This document shows positions 1 to 11,700 of a stretch of DNA of 64,000 bases, piece by piece. Source of the DNA: Zantedeschia hybrid cultivar (lineage: Eukaryota; Streptophyta; Magnoliopsida; Alismatales; Araceae); contig JARZZO010000003.1 in assembly GCA_030544215.1 (NCBI GenBank), positions 18,485,879-18,549,878 of the forward strand, written 5' to 3'. A model generated the notes under the pieces. That model had not been told where the DNA came from and made no database searches. It saw nothing but the letters and a program-made list of their open reading frames with translations. The position numbers and the translations under genes are program-made. Numbering within the stretch: position 1 is the first letter of the stretch; each line of letters opens with the position of its first letter.

Positions 1-1057
1 TGACCTTGACAAACGAATCCCTAACCATGGGATATCAATAAGTCAAGCGATCGGGTTCAGGGAAATGCCCTCGAAGGTAATTGTGTGTTCAATACGGGAT
101 CATCCGCTCTCGGTTGTTTGAGAGAGAATGTTCCGGGAATGATGCGCTTAAAGTCCCTGGCCAGGGCGGACTCTGTAATCGATAAGGAGTTATCGGATTC
201 AGAATAGCAGCATCTGATTCAAGTGAATCGACCAAATAGGGTTTAACAGTAAACCATGCCCTAAGTCGATTCGGGAACATTGTACGGATGAAGGATTATA
301 TCCGCGCGCTAACCGATGACAGAAAGGTTCCAATAGAGGGTTGCGATAACCCCAGTGCCATCCAGGATCACGCGATGTTGCTTGGCATCCAACGTGATCG
401 GCAGTCCGTTCGAATTTATTGTGGGACATTAAATTCGGCTGATTAATTGAATATAAGGATATTAATTAATACAGTGGGTCAGTAAAGGGTTACTGGACTT
501 AATGGGCTATTAACTGGACTGGTATTTGGGCCTAGAGGGTCACACGCAAATGGTTTTCAAGTCGATGGATAATCCGACAGGATTTCGGATAAGTCTGGGT
601 TTTTGTGAAAAACCGCAAACTGACTTTTTATAAAAGAACGGATTCTACGTCCGGGGCCAGCAACCCTGACCTAGCCGTCATTCGTTCTTCCCACTTTCTC
701 TCTCCTCTGGGCGTGCCGTTCCCAACTGCTCCACTTCCCGTTCGACGGGGATTCTGGATCCGCATGTCGCGGCGGATCACGCGCAGTCAGACGGGATCTT
801 CGAGCGCCGCAGCGAGCGAGGAAGCGAGGACGATCCATCGCGAGGAGAACCGCGTGGATACCGCTAGAGGTCGGGCATCTGCGCGACTTGCGGCATCGCT
901 CCGACGGAACCGGAAAACGGACGCGGATTCGAATCCGCGCAAGGTAAATTCGGTTTACACCAGTTTAGTTTTAACGACCGAAACGGGACAGATCCGATCC
1001 CGAACTCCTTTATTCCGCTGCGTTTTAGGATCGGATCTCGACACAGCGATCCCAACA
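1..1057 (+). mobile_element. Ty1/copia LTR, 5' part outside window
   Basis: This stretch is colinear with the better-bounded copia LTRs at 43154-44687, 47348-48878 and, reversed, 57630-59180. It shares the tract around the words agagagaatg and ccagggcgga, the tract ending in tcacacgcaa, and a terminal region running from a GC-rich block to the end. It ends with CCCAACA at 1057, the same terminal word as the LTR at 57630-59180. The next bases read directly into a gypsy gag on the opposite strand, so this is a copia 3' LTR or solo LTR inserted in a gypsy element. The left end and the target duplication lie outside the window. Confidence 0.8.
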
Positions 1058-2124
1058 ATAACACCACTCAAAGTCCCGGGCTTCTACTGACCACTCGGCT
1101 CTTGACCTACCTTGTTCTTCTGGGGACAGTTCCTCGCGAGATGTCCCTTCCTACCACAGCCAAAACAGCTACCAGTGACCAATGGACATATCCGATTGCC
1201 ATGATACCTGCCACAGTGGGGACAACGATCCGTAGCATCCCGTCTCGCTTCCTGTTGCCTGCTGACCACCGTCTGCAACTGCTGCACCGAACCATCTTCA
1301 TCCTCATCACAAGGTACCTCTTGGAACTCTAGCTCAAAGGAACTCTAACCGCCTGACAAAAAGACCGATGATTTGTCCTTGCCTTGCTGCTCCCCTCGTG
1401 CTGATTGCTCCGACTCCTTCGCCATTCGTTGGAACTGAGTCTCAACCGCTGCCGCGCACCGAACCGCTGACGCCAGTTCTCTACAACAATGGGATGCCAC
1501 CATTTCCCTCAGATCATGCCGAAGTCCATCCACAAATCTCTCCGTCCGACGTTCCTCATGCTCAGATATGTGTGGAGCAAATCTTCCAAGAGCTACAAAT
1601 TTCATCTGATATTCTAAAACTGACATACCATTCTGCACCAATTCCATAAACTCTCTTTCCTTGGCCTTCCGAACGTGCCTCGGAAAGTACTGTCCACTAA
1701 ACTCTATCACAAAGTCTTCCCAAGGGATCTCTCTCAAGGACCTATCTGGAAACATCATCCCCTTGATGGTAACCTACCAATCATAAGCATCGTCCTTCAG
1801 CAAGTAGGTTGCCAACAAAGTCTTGTCATCCTCAGCACATTCAAAAACATCAAATGCCTTCTCCACTTCCTTAATCCAATGAGCTGCCGCGTCTGGAACT
1901 GGTTGACCCGTGAAAGAAGGGGGCTTCAACTTCAAGAACCGCTCCATCACCATGGACTGGCCACCTCGGGAATTGGACCCCTCACTTCCATCTCCCTGCT
2001 GGTATCTAGACATTGCCCCAATCTTAGCTTCCATGAAACGACCCACATTATGCCCTTCTGCCCCCGAACCGCCATCATCTGCTCTCGAACCACGAGCCAA
2101 CGAAACTCTCCTCTTCGGCGCCAT
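1058..2124 (-). pseudogene. gag: Ty3/gypsy gag, broken, cut by copia LTR
   Basis: Reading leftward from an ATG at 2124 (MAPKRR start), one frame gives a retrotransposon gag: a capsid-like region (KPPSFTGQ, then AAHWIKEVEKAFD, then FVIEFSGQYFPRHVRKAKE, then LVQNGMSVLEYQMKF) followed by a zinc knuckle of the form CxxCxxxGHxxxxC (CFGCGRKGHLARNC). The frame is kept throughout, but three in-frame TAG codons interrupt it at about 1774, 1345 and 1084. The first falls where a Trp doublet is usual in this family. Protease and pol are missing because the copia LTR ending at 1057 lies immediately beyond. Gag forms the virus-like particle of the element. This copy cannot make a full-length protein. Confidence 0.85.
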
Positions 2125-2263
2125 CACTACCCCACAAACACGCAAATTGAACCAAAACACGTCAAAACCTACCAATCTACACCAGCAGCCATCGCCTGTA
2201 CAGACTCGTACTTATTGTTGGACTATAATATCTAACCTAGTTTACCACATACTCGACCAGACT

Positions 2264-2277
2264 GAGCTCTGATACCA
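2264..2277 (-). other. Primer binding site, iMet type
   Basis: On the minus strand the sequence reads TGGTATCAGAGCTC two bases after the LTR end. This matches the 3' end of plant initiator tRNA-Met, the usual primer of this kind of element. It fixes the transcription direction (minus) and the LTR border at 2280. Confidence 0.85.
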
Positions 2278-2279
2278 TC

Positions 2280-4983
2280 TGTAACGACCCGCCATCTTAT
2301 AATCGGGAATCCGATTACTAAATGGATGTCGGACCATTAACTGCGGGTTCACACCCGGATCTCACACAACGCATCTGGAGGAGTAAGCGTTAAACAAAGC
2401 TAAATATAACAATCACACGGACCACAAGGAAATTACGAGTGCGCAGGAAGGAAATTAACAATATCCGTATACAGTCTAACAATAATTACATGGTCCAACA
2501 AATTAAATAAGTACAGGCAGAAGCAAAGTACAACAACATCGGGGCATACCCCGGAACTGAAATAGCTGCTGGTCCGCACACCAAGGAGACGCCACACGTC
2601 GTCACACGCCACGAGGTCCACACTTGAAACCGCAGGGAGTGAGCCACACCAGAATTGGGCTCAGTAGGGATCATCTGATCCCCGCCTCCCACTCACACAC
2701 CCACAAGTGTAATAATACAGAAAGATGGCAATTAAATAAAGCAGTAAACACAGCTCCCAAAACCTGATATGAAACGTATGCAAAGGTAATGCAACAGACA
2801 CAGTTCTAAGTAATATGAATAACCCAACACAATGCCACAACTCATAACCAAGGGTCCAACTAAGCGACCAAACCACACTGTCGACCGCAGACAAACGTCG
2901 CCTCACAACACCACCAACACTCACGCTTGTCCACCCCTACAGTGTTCCGGGCACCGTAGAGTGAGGCAGTGAGTCAAGCTAGGACTAACTAGGACCAGTG
3001 AACCACCACTGCCCAGCTACGTGTGCATACAAGCAATCTAGACTACTGTCCTACCGACCAGATTTCCTCCACGCCAGGCCTTGGCGCTTCAGGAGGGCCC
3101 TGGGGACCGGCGAAACCCCCGTCAAGCCGAAGCTATAGGGACTACCCACAACCCTAACCTCCCGGGCTGCATCAGGTCAAAGGGCGAAGGGTACTACTCG
3201 CAACCTTGATATCACAGGTCACATCAGGCCCAGTGGCTAAAGGGGTAAAACAACTCCAACAGTACCACATCCAGCTCCACAGCAAGAAATGCGCCGGAAG
3301 CTGTCACGACAAATAGGAAAACCCCGACCCGCTGAGACCAAACAGCAACCCTTCGGATAGCGCACTGGCTACTCCGGCCCGACGGGCTCAAGGTGGTTAT
3401 GTTTTCCTCAGCCATAGGTGAAAACATAACATGTACCCCTTCACCACCGGTACGGCAACAATGCATCACAGACACCAAGGCCCTCCCACTTCGGCACAAT
3501 GTGACAAACGTAAACCACAGCTGTACCAATTCCACAATCGCATAAACACACACACATGATATAATTCTACTCACACAGAAATCCTCAGCCTCGATGTACA
3601 ACTCAAGGTATGCATTTGTTGAACTATCTAACAGTGAAACATGTATTAATAACAAGAGTTAATGAAGTTCTGCCTTGAATCGCGTCGCCCGTGGCCGACG
3701 CCATTCAAGCCCCATAAATTGGTTCATTTAAATCCGGCCCCAGAATCTAGCCTAAAACGCGTCGTCCTGGGAAGCCGCCTTTTAGAAAGGCATCGCTGTC
3801 CTCAGACGCCATTCACAACAGAACCCGAAACTTGCAGAAACCTCAATCGGGGTGATTCCTGCCTAAATGGCGTCGTGCTGGTCTGTCGCCATTCTAAATG
3901 GCGTCGTCCAGGCGCGACGTCATTTAGCGCAAGAACCCAAACTGACAGAACCTCAAACAGGGAGATTTCTGCCTAAATAGCGTCGTGCTGGTCCGTCGCC
4001 ATTCTAAATGGCGTCGTCTAGGCACGACGTCATTTAGCGCCAGAAACCTGGTTCCGTAGCTCAACCCGAGGGTTCCCCTTTCCACCCCAAATACCTCAAA
4101 AACACACCAAAATAGAAGAGGAAGAAGGGGAAACCGAACTACCATGTGAAACTCATAAATCCACATTCATAAACACAACCATATCACTAAGAAACCCCTT
4201 CTTAACATGCTCATTCTACCCCCAAACGCATCATGCTTCACATGGAAACTACGGGTGAAACAATTACAATCCATGCAAGGTTCATCCTCCTACAGATACT
4301 TGAACTCCTCCTGGCTCCGCCGCCCAACCGTCGGACCGCAGACCGCCGTCGGTACTCCGAGGACGCCGCCACTCCGCCGGGACGTCGGCCGCCGCCCGGA
4401 GAGTGGAACGCCGCGAAGAAAGTGGTGGTGGTAGTGGTGAGAGGTAGAGAGGTAGTGGAGTGGTGGAAGATAAAGAAGGGGAAAAGAAAGGGGAAGAGAA
4501 GGGTCAGATGGGCGGAGAGGGCGAGGAGAGAGAGTGAGAAGGTGAGAATGAAGGAAAGAAGAGAAGGTTCGCGGGGTCAATCTGAAACTGGGTAAAACGC
4601 GTCGTCCGAGACAGACGCCAATCAGATGACAGGACGGGCCGTACTGACAGCGCTCTGAAACGCGTCGCTCACCACCGACACCGTTCAGACGACAAGACCG
4701 GCACCGTACACTGACATCGCAGAGTCGCAGTCTGAATGACGTCGCCCATCACGGACGCCGTTCAAACGACAAGACAGGGACCGTACTTTCGCGGCCCGAA
4801 ATCCTCCCACGTGGCGCCGATGTGGCACAACAGCAACAACCATAAATGGCGTCCACTCAGCAAGACACCGTTTGAAAGGCGTCGTGCAGGACAAACGTCA
4901 TTCAGAAGAAATTCTCAAAACCCCTCAGAGTCCAAATCGGGGGATCCGACTCGAATACTGAACTCGAAACCTCAGTCCTTACA
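2280..4983 (-). mobile_element. 5' LTR of gypsy element (family with palindromic modules)
   Basis: On the minus strand this runs from TGTAAGGACTGAGG (4983) to GGGTCGTTACA (2280), giving TG...CA ends and 2704 bp. The solo LTR at 49098-52844 has the same first and last words, so the two define one family. The LTR is long and GC-rich in its first half and holds a cluster of imperfect palindromes (3664-4906). Beyond 4983 lies a copia LTR remnant, so this gypsy element inserted into copia DNA. The matching 3' LTR is outside the window. Confidence 0.85.
3664..4906. repeat. Cluster of about 11 palindromic GGCGTC modules in LTR
   Basis: Each module is 33-37 bp, with a left arm close to TAAATGGCGTCGT, 8-11 variable bases, and a right arm close to GACGYCATTTAG, so the arms pair. 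Clear examples start near 3673, 3752, 3783, 3863, 3894, 3972, 4003, 4591, 4656, 4734, 4843 and 4872. Two adjacent pairs (3863-3927 and 3972-4037) are near copies. Many arms contain TGACGTC or its complement, the core bound by plant TGA/bZIP factors, which suggests but does not prove an enhancer role. The same modules recur in the solo LTR at 49098-52844. Confidence 0.75.
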
Positions 4984-4988
4984 ATTTT

Positions 4989-5290
4989 AATGTCTTCACA
5001 CAAGTAGTTATGAGATCAATCACTCTTATCATATGAGCAAACAAAACATGTATTAATCTATCTGAATACTCAATGTTTAGTTCGAAAGTTCTATGACCGA
5101 GAACATATTAGAACTTATGTTTATAGAGGATTAATTTCATTAATACAACTCCTTGTGATTTTTTCCTCATTACATAAGTCCATGAACATCAATATATATG
5201 TATATGAGAAATACCATTCATCATTGAATTAAAAATATAGGAATTAAGTCTATTAGATCTAACATGATTGGTTTAGAGCACTCTAACTCT
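4989..5290 (-). mobile_element. Degenerate copia LTR fragment
   Basis: The words cttcacacaagt, tatgagatcaatcac and atcatatgagca correspond to the copia LTR at 58870-58920, and the match continues patchily to about 5270. The orientation is reversed relative to the LTR at 1-1057, so this is a separate insertion. The gypsy LTR ending at 4983 interrupts it. Confidence 0.6.
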
Positions 5291-5910
5291 TTCGTTCTCA
5301 TCATCTTATTATCATGGAAATGAGTAAGTTTAATCTTTGATTAGATGATTTTTTTTTTAAAAAAAATCTAATCTCAATGCATAGTAAAATGTAACCTTAA
5401 TGAGTTGAATTCAATAATATTTTTAAAATTCTAATTTTTAGCATTTAATTAAAGATCAAATTATTCCGAGTTGTGAAACCTACGGTGTACGATCTTTGTT
5501 GTTTTTGCGATATAGTGTAACTGCACCCCACTTGACGATGCAGTAAGGATTACTCCATCCAAATTGAACTAAAATACAAAGAGTCCAACTGGATGCACTG
5601 GCGGCTGGTTTTACGCCAGTGTTTTTATTTTAAAAAAAGTTCATTCTCATGGTGTCTTAAATGGCCGTACCATTCGATCACAAATTGGATGGCTCAAAAA
5701 AATAAAAAATCGACCCAAATGAACAGTAAAAGTTTGAAGTCTATTTTTAACTTTTTCATCTTTTTTTGAAACGTCGGATCTAAAATCAGACTGAACCGTC
5801 ATGTAGGGGTTTGGACCCGACCCAAAAAAACTTAAAAAAAATAAATAAATAAAAACATCGGAGCAAGGTTTGGTCAAATACAAATAAGGGAACAACTCAG
5901 GAGGTCTTCT
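5291..5910. other. Intergenic, no gene seen
   Basis: AT-rich sequence without a supported gene. It holds one perfect hairpin at 5596-5621 (stem CACTGGCG / CGCCAGTG, 10-base loop) followed by a T-rich run. The hairpin has no assigned role. Confidence 0.5.
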
Positions 5911-6103
5911 GTATATATCTAAGCCTTCAGAGGGTTTTCGTATAAAACAAAGCAGACCAGGGTTCACGAGAAAATACTCAAAAAGGAGCTTTTAGCTCTT
6001 CGTGTTGTCGTGCGGCGTGCAACCCAATGGTGATTGGTGGCCGCAGCGGACTCGGAGACTGAGAGAAAGGAGGCCGGAGAGAGAGAGAGAGAGAGAGGGA
6101 GAG
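5911..6103 (+). promoter_or_regulatory. Putative promoter and GA-rich 5' leader of host gene
   Basis: A TATA-like word GTATATAT at 5911-5918 lies about 190 bp before the favoured ATG at 6104. The leader ends in a (GA)n run at about 6078-6103, common in plant 5' leaders. The transcription start is inferred, not visible. Confidence 0.4.
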
Positions 6104-7088
6104 ATGGGTTTGTGGGAGTACCTCCAGTCGGCGACGGACGCCTGAAGCAGAGCTCACTGGGAGCGGCCTCCATCACGGACGCTTGCCGGACATCGTACCA
6201 CCACGCTACCTCCGCTGCCGGCATGGCCGCCGCCGGAGGCGAGAAAGCTTGCAGCCTCGTTCAATCCGCCGCCGGCACGATCGCCGCCACTGCCGGCGCC
6301 GGAGACGAGAAGGCTTGCAACCTCGTTCAATCTGCCGCCGGCACAATCTCCGGCACGGCCGCCGCCGGACGCGAGAAGGCTTGCAACATCGTTCAATCTG
6401 CGGCCGGCACGATCGCCGCCACGGCCGCCGTTGGAGGCGAGAAGGCTTGCAACCTTGTCCAATCCACCGCCGCTGACGCCGCGCGGCTCGGGTCCTCCAG
6501 CGCTGGGCTGATCAAGGGCGCCTACAGCCACGCATGGAACTACACCTGGTGGGCCGCCACCGCGGCGGACCGCGCCGTTCGGGTCGACGCGCCCCAGTGG
6601 ATCGCAGAGCGGGTGCCGGAGGCGGAGCGGCGGGAGCAGATGGTGCGGGTGCTGAAGGTGGTCGCGGACGCCGCCATCAGCGAGGGAGCCCGCTGCGTCC
6701 CTGGTAGGTGTTCTCCCCTCCCCAACACCAGCACGATCCCTTCGTGATCTCCCCACCCTCACTAGTCCCCATGACCTTAACGTCGTCGCCGGCCGGCACC
6801 GCAGGGGGACCACCGCTCTACCGCGTGATCAGGAAGGGGGTGGCGGAGATCGCGGAGATCCAGAGGGAATCGGCCGCGGGCGCGAGCTTGAGGCCTTCGG
6901 AGGCCGGCCATGTCGACGGGGCGGCGGCGGCGGGGGGGACCCACAGGCCCGAGGATGTGATCGGGTGGTTCCTGCGAGAGGGGTTCAAGGGCAGGGAGCT
7001 CCTGGATGCCCTGGTGGTCCCCGTGCCGAGGGGCAAAAGGCTCGGTGGTTTGCCCGCGGGAACCTCCGAGTCCGACTCTGGCAACTGA
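6104..7088 (+). pseudogene. Host gene of unknown function, two exons, frameshifted near its start
   Basis: The two exons join in frame: exon 1 ends at 6703, the intron is 6704-6804 (GTAGGT...GCAG, 101 bp), and exon 2 runs 6805-7088 to TGA. The downstream protein has four 22-residue Ala/Gly-rich repeats containing EKAC-LVQSAAGTI, then a conserved-looking stretch (YSHAWNYTWWA, then DAPQWIAERVPEAERREQ, then EGARCVPGGPPLYRVIRKG). The best-placed ATG (6104, after a purine leader) opens MGLWEYLQSATDA and then hits TGA at 6143; the long frame resumes one base off. The simplest reading is a 1-bp loss near 6142, either real or a base-calling error. The first ATG in the long frame is at 6223 and would drop the N terminus. 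GC is much higher than in the surroundings. I do not recognise the family with certainty. It could still be functional from 6223. Confidence 0.6.
6235..6498 (+). repeat. Four in-frame 66-bp coding repeats
   Basis: Units begin at about 6235, 6301, 6367 and 6433, exactly 66 bp (22 codons) apart. Each encodes a variant of GxEKACxLVQSAAGTIxxTA; the fourth diverges at its end (QSTAADAARLG). The exact multiple of three and the lack of indels argue that the repeats grew under coding constraint. Confidence 0.85.
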
Positions 7089-7926
7089 GAATGGTTGGAA
7101 TTCTGTTGGTGAATCGGTGAGTTGGAATTTGGTTCTGGTTTGATGCGAGAGTGGTACTTTGTGCAATGCTGCAGCTGTAATTGTCACGTATAAATTTTGG
7201 AGGCACAACAGCAATAAGTAGATCAAATTCAAGAACGTCTAATAATTGTCTTACAAAATATTCGAATTTACAATAATCTCTAATATTTATAAGAACTGAA
7301 ATCTATCTGAATGAAATTAAGTGACTCTCTGTTCAAATCTCACTTTGATCTCAATATTAACTTCTTCTTTTGTCCCTGTAAAATGTTAGTTTGAAATGTA
7401 TAGCCATAACATGCTTACTAGGATTTACATCTCGAAATCACTCTAATAGTATCATTAATGCATTATGAAAGTTTGCAAGAAAAGATACTCAAGTAATAAA
7501 TGAATTAGATGGTAAGGTTTAATGTAAACTAATAAGAAGGAAAAAGGTCTATTGTAATTAATTATAGAATGGTGATACATATACTCAAGAATCGATAATC
7601 TCAAGCAATCAAGAGGACATGAGTTAACAAGCAAATGAGATATAATTATCAAACAAGTAAGCAAGAAAACAAGTCAATAAATGATATTTAATAAAATAGA
7701 CATTATCAGATATCAGTAAATAAGTCAAGAACAAGAAGCAATCAAGTTTATGTGTTAGGTATCATGTATCAAGTGTCAGGCATCAATATTAGGACTGGTC
7801 TAGAACTTGATTAGAAACACGAGTGGTGCAATGTCATACTTTACCGAACTATTCCAAATAGAACCTCTTGATCAAGAACTCTCAAAGAATAATTTCCAGC
7901 GACACTCTAAGATCAAGAAACTTTTA

Positions 7927-7944
7927 GCCCCACTTTGATTACGG
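7927..7944 (+). repeat. Left terminal inverted repeat of Harbinger
   Basis: GCCCCACTTTGATTACGG directly after TTA. It pairs with the right end at 22182-22200 at most positions. GAATAAG motifs follow at about 7953, 7966 and 7974. Confidence 0.85.
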
Positions 7945-8109
7945 AATACAGCCGAATAAGAGAGGAATAAGAGAAGAATAGGCCTATTTTCACTTTGACA
8001 CGGGGAATGGCCTAAACCGCCCGGAATGGGGTATTCGGCGAATAAGGCGAATAAGCTATCTTGGCTTACCCCCACGAATTACGTATTCTGCTCTGATATT
8101 TTGATATTT

Positions 8110-8760
8110 TGCAGGGGCATTTATGAGGACGACAAGGGGCATCGTCGCCCGTGCCCACTGCGAACCCCCCCTCCCTCCCTGTCGCCCTCCTGCGCTGGCC
8201 CCTCTCGCCCCTGTCGCCCTCCTGCGCTGGCCCCTCTCGCCCCTCTCGCCCTGCCTGCGCGTGCCCCTGCCGAAATGCTCACCTGCTCCGCCGAGTCGTA
8301 CATCTGCTCCGCCACCCGCACGCTGCGCATGTCACTGGTTTCTTCCACCCACGCTAGCCATGGCGACAGGTCAGGCTGTTTCTAGGGTTTCTTCTGCCAT
8401 CCATACGGTCCTTTCCCTCTTCCCGAAAGGGTCACGGGATTGCAGAGCAACGATCCTTCCCATCCACTGGTCGCTTTTGCATTCATCCTTCCCATCCACT
8501 GGTCGCTTTTGCATTCATCCTTCCCATCAGTTTGACCCTCCCTTCTCCCGTTGAAACGCAATAGTTCCGTCCGTCCTTCGCCTATTTATACACCTTGAGG
8601 CGAAGACCTCACTTGGTGGCGATGCACAGCTTGGACAACAGCTGCACATTCGGTCGTGGTGTTCGCGAGCGTTCTTCCTCTGTGGGTTCCTCATCGGCTT
8701 CCAACCGTGAGCCATCACCGGCGGCAATTTCAGCTTGGATTAACCGGTTTTTCTGAACTT
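8110..8760 (+). promoter_or_regulatory. GC-rich putative promoter/leader of Harbinger genes
   Basis: A CpG-rich island stands out from the AT-rich surroundings, with a TATA-like word TATTTATACA at 8583. Two independent 32-bp tandem duplications occur: 8180-8211 with 8212-8243 (CT/GC-rich) and 8457-8488 with 8489-8520. Translations are Pro/Ala-rich low-complexity stretches that I do not accept as a gene. Its position at the left end suggests it drives the plus-strand genes, through a long 5' intron; this is inference. Confidence 0.35.
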
Positions 8761-11700
8761 CTCCCCTGTGTTTGTGTTCTTCCTTCCCTGTGATGTGATT
8801 TTATTTTCCTCTTTGTGTGGGATCATGCTTTGTTTAGTTATGAATGCTTGGAACACTGACGTAGATAGATAAGTTTTGGGGATGAAGAATTCTTGGGGGG
8901 GGGAATTTTTTTGTAATGCACTAAGGACTAAGGAATTTGGTAATATAACTTATCTCATGTGCATAACTTTCCCTTCCATATTTAACTGACTGTAGGCCAG
9001 AATTTGTGTTTCCATGTGATTTTACTGCTGCATGAACTTGGCAGAATCATAGATAGGCATTCAACTGGTCCTTTTATAAATGGATCCTACATATGGGTTG
9101 CTTGTTTTGCAACTCAAGTTCACTGTAAGTTCTTATGCTGATTATGTGGGTATATATATGAGGCTTAGATCATGAGGTACCTTTTAGGGACAAAACTATG
9201 TGAGCTTATAGGGGTTCAAACTGGACAATGTTTCAAAAGAGTTGGATTGAAGTTGTTATAATGTGTTATTAGAGCTAGTGTTTTTTTTATTTTTTGATAA
9301 ATTTCTGGTGTACCACCAATTTTATTGAAATAAAGAGAGGAAGTACATCCAAAATGCTAGAGGAGAGGTTTATAGTACACCTTGGATTGGAATCTTTATT
9401 TTTTGCAAATATCATTGAGTGGTTTATGGGTGACTGACTGCAGAATGATGACTATAACCTCTCAAACCAAGAGAGGAGTGCACTGTGTGCATGTTGGTCA
9501 GCAAGAGAGCTCAAATTGATGGGTAGAAGTTGAAACATAGAGTACCTCTAGTAATAGGCACTGAGAAATCTACCTCATGGCAGTTTTCAATTTTGTTTCC
9601 CTTTCTTTCTTTTATCCCTGAGTTACAGAAAGGTTTGCCAACTGAAACTATCTATGCCCAACTCACACGAGTCAGACCAGTTTTCAACTTTACGGGTTCC
9701 AGGTTGATCAATGTGAGTCAGCCAGCACAAGTTATCTTAGTCTTCTGACCTGTGTAGTTGATGATGAGAGGCAAGTGAGGCAACTAGGGGCTTGTCTCTG
9801 CCTCAAATGCCTAAGGTGAGTGCCTTGGTGGTTTTTTTTTTTTTTTGGGGGGGGGGGGATGTTTTCTCCCATAATTCTCCGTGAATGAAGAAAATGACAG
9901 TGTGATGAAAATAAAGGGAAAATCCAAGATAATGATATGTAAAGTTCTAAAAGGCACTCATACAAGTGATAGATGGTCTTAGGAATCATAAAAAAAACAA
10001 GAAAAGCAAGAAAAGCATGGCAACATGTAAGAGAAAAAGGACACTGGGCATTGTTAAAAGGGGTATCAGCCACTGTAAAATAATTAGGGATAAGAAAAAC
10101 TAGCACTACATAATTGAAAAGTACAAGTTTTTGACATAGATAATACAGGCGAATTCCTAGGTGAGGCAAACATGAAGCGAGACAAGGCTACGCATTTTTG
10201 GCCTGCCTTGTCTTGCCTCATTGCATGGGCAAGCAAGGTGATTGCCTTTGATAGCATATCTACTGAATCCCCATACAATTCAACCCAATGAGTCAGTCTA
10301 AGCTGGCCAATACATATTAGTTTTCAAGGTTACCTACCTGATACCAAGCTGTAAACTTGATTCATTGGGAGAGCAGGGCCAGTTTAACAGTAAACCTGAT
10401 TAATTGGGAGAGCAGGGCCTATTTAACTAATTCATTTTCTTTGTTTGACCCATCTAATTTAAGCCATCATATCACCAATAGGCAGACTACTGGTCACAGA
10501 AGAAATGATAAAAATCTATATTATCTAATTTATATGCATCTTCCTTTGCATAATTCATTTTGAACAGAATTAGTAAACATACTCATTGCCTAAGCTCTTC
10601 TTGCTTGTTTCCATTGAAAATGGTGTTCTTCCCATTTTGTAGTATCATTAATTATTGTAACCATGTCCAAACATGATATCTGTAATCAAGAATTTGGCAA
10701 TTTTCCCTGCTCTGAGTCTGAACTATAACCTCAGTAGTCCTTTCCAAATTTAATTAAAGTTGGGCACCGTACTTGCCCTGTCCTCCTCCACCAATTTGAT
10801 GAACATGGGACAAGGCCAACATGTAAAGCCGCACACAAGGGGTGCACATGGAAAAGCACTCACCAGGGGAGAGTCCCAGGTCCTCTTTTTTCTGTGAATA
10901 AGGGAAACACAGAAGTTTTCATGCATAATACTGCAATACCTTTTTTCTGCATAGTACTATAGTTAGCAAGAACTGGAATCCTCCAATGTACATAGATCAT
11001 CAAGGAAGTTTAAGCTAGAATCACTGACAGGAAAGGAAATTGAATTCCTTCCCTAATGCAACAAAATTTACTACATTGTGCTTTCCCAAACATAGGTTCC
11101 TCCTCGTGCTTTCCCAAACATTGGTTCCTCTTTAAAACTGTTCAAAGGTTGATAATGCATGAGACAACAACCTGATTTGCTGTGTCGTGGGACCTAGATG
11201 AAGTTGAAAACCGAAAAATAAAGGAACTGACGGTGCTCATTGCAAGCATGATAGTTTGCATTCTGGGTTTATTGCAAGTATTTGCAACACTATGCACTGA
11301 ACAGTTATTCGAACTGTCACTAGAAGGATCATGTAAACAAGACCCTACAATTAGCCTTGTTTGTGAAGCATCCATCTATGTTTTATCCTTTAAAATTATT
11401 GGTGCTAGATTGGGCCAGGAATTTTCAATAAAAGAGCAAGAAAAGAGCAAGAAACCAGAAATAAAGTAATTTTTAGGTTCACACTAACCTGGGGGACCAA
11501 GGTGACGAGACAAAAAGTGAGGCAAAAACACCTTGCCTTTCATGTCATCATCTAGGCAAGCAAGGCAACCATGTTTACTAAAATGAGTTACAGTCCCATT
11601 TCTGATTTCAAGTAATGGTGACTAGGCACCATGCTCTCCCAGCCCACCTTCCCTCTTCCTCTCCGTCCCAAAATCAAAGATCAAACACAACAACGGGCTC

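Noticed and set aside
6034..6103. Start of the host gene upstream of 6104 in the long frame
   Set aside because: It would need a TTG start and reads through a low-complexity GA leader (repeated Glu/Arg).
6154..6813. Long minus-strand frame across the host gene
   Set aside because: Antisense shadow of GC-rich coding sequence; no splice or motif support.
8123..8554. Pro/Ala-rich open frames at the left end of the Harbinger element
   Set aside because: Low-complexity translations of 32-bp duplications, no domain.
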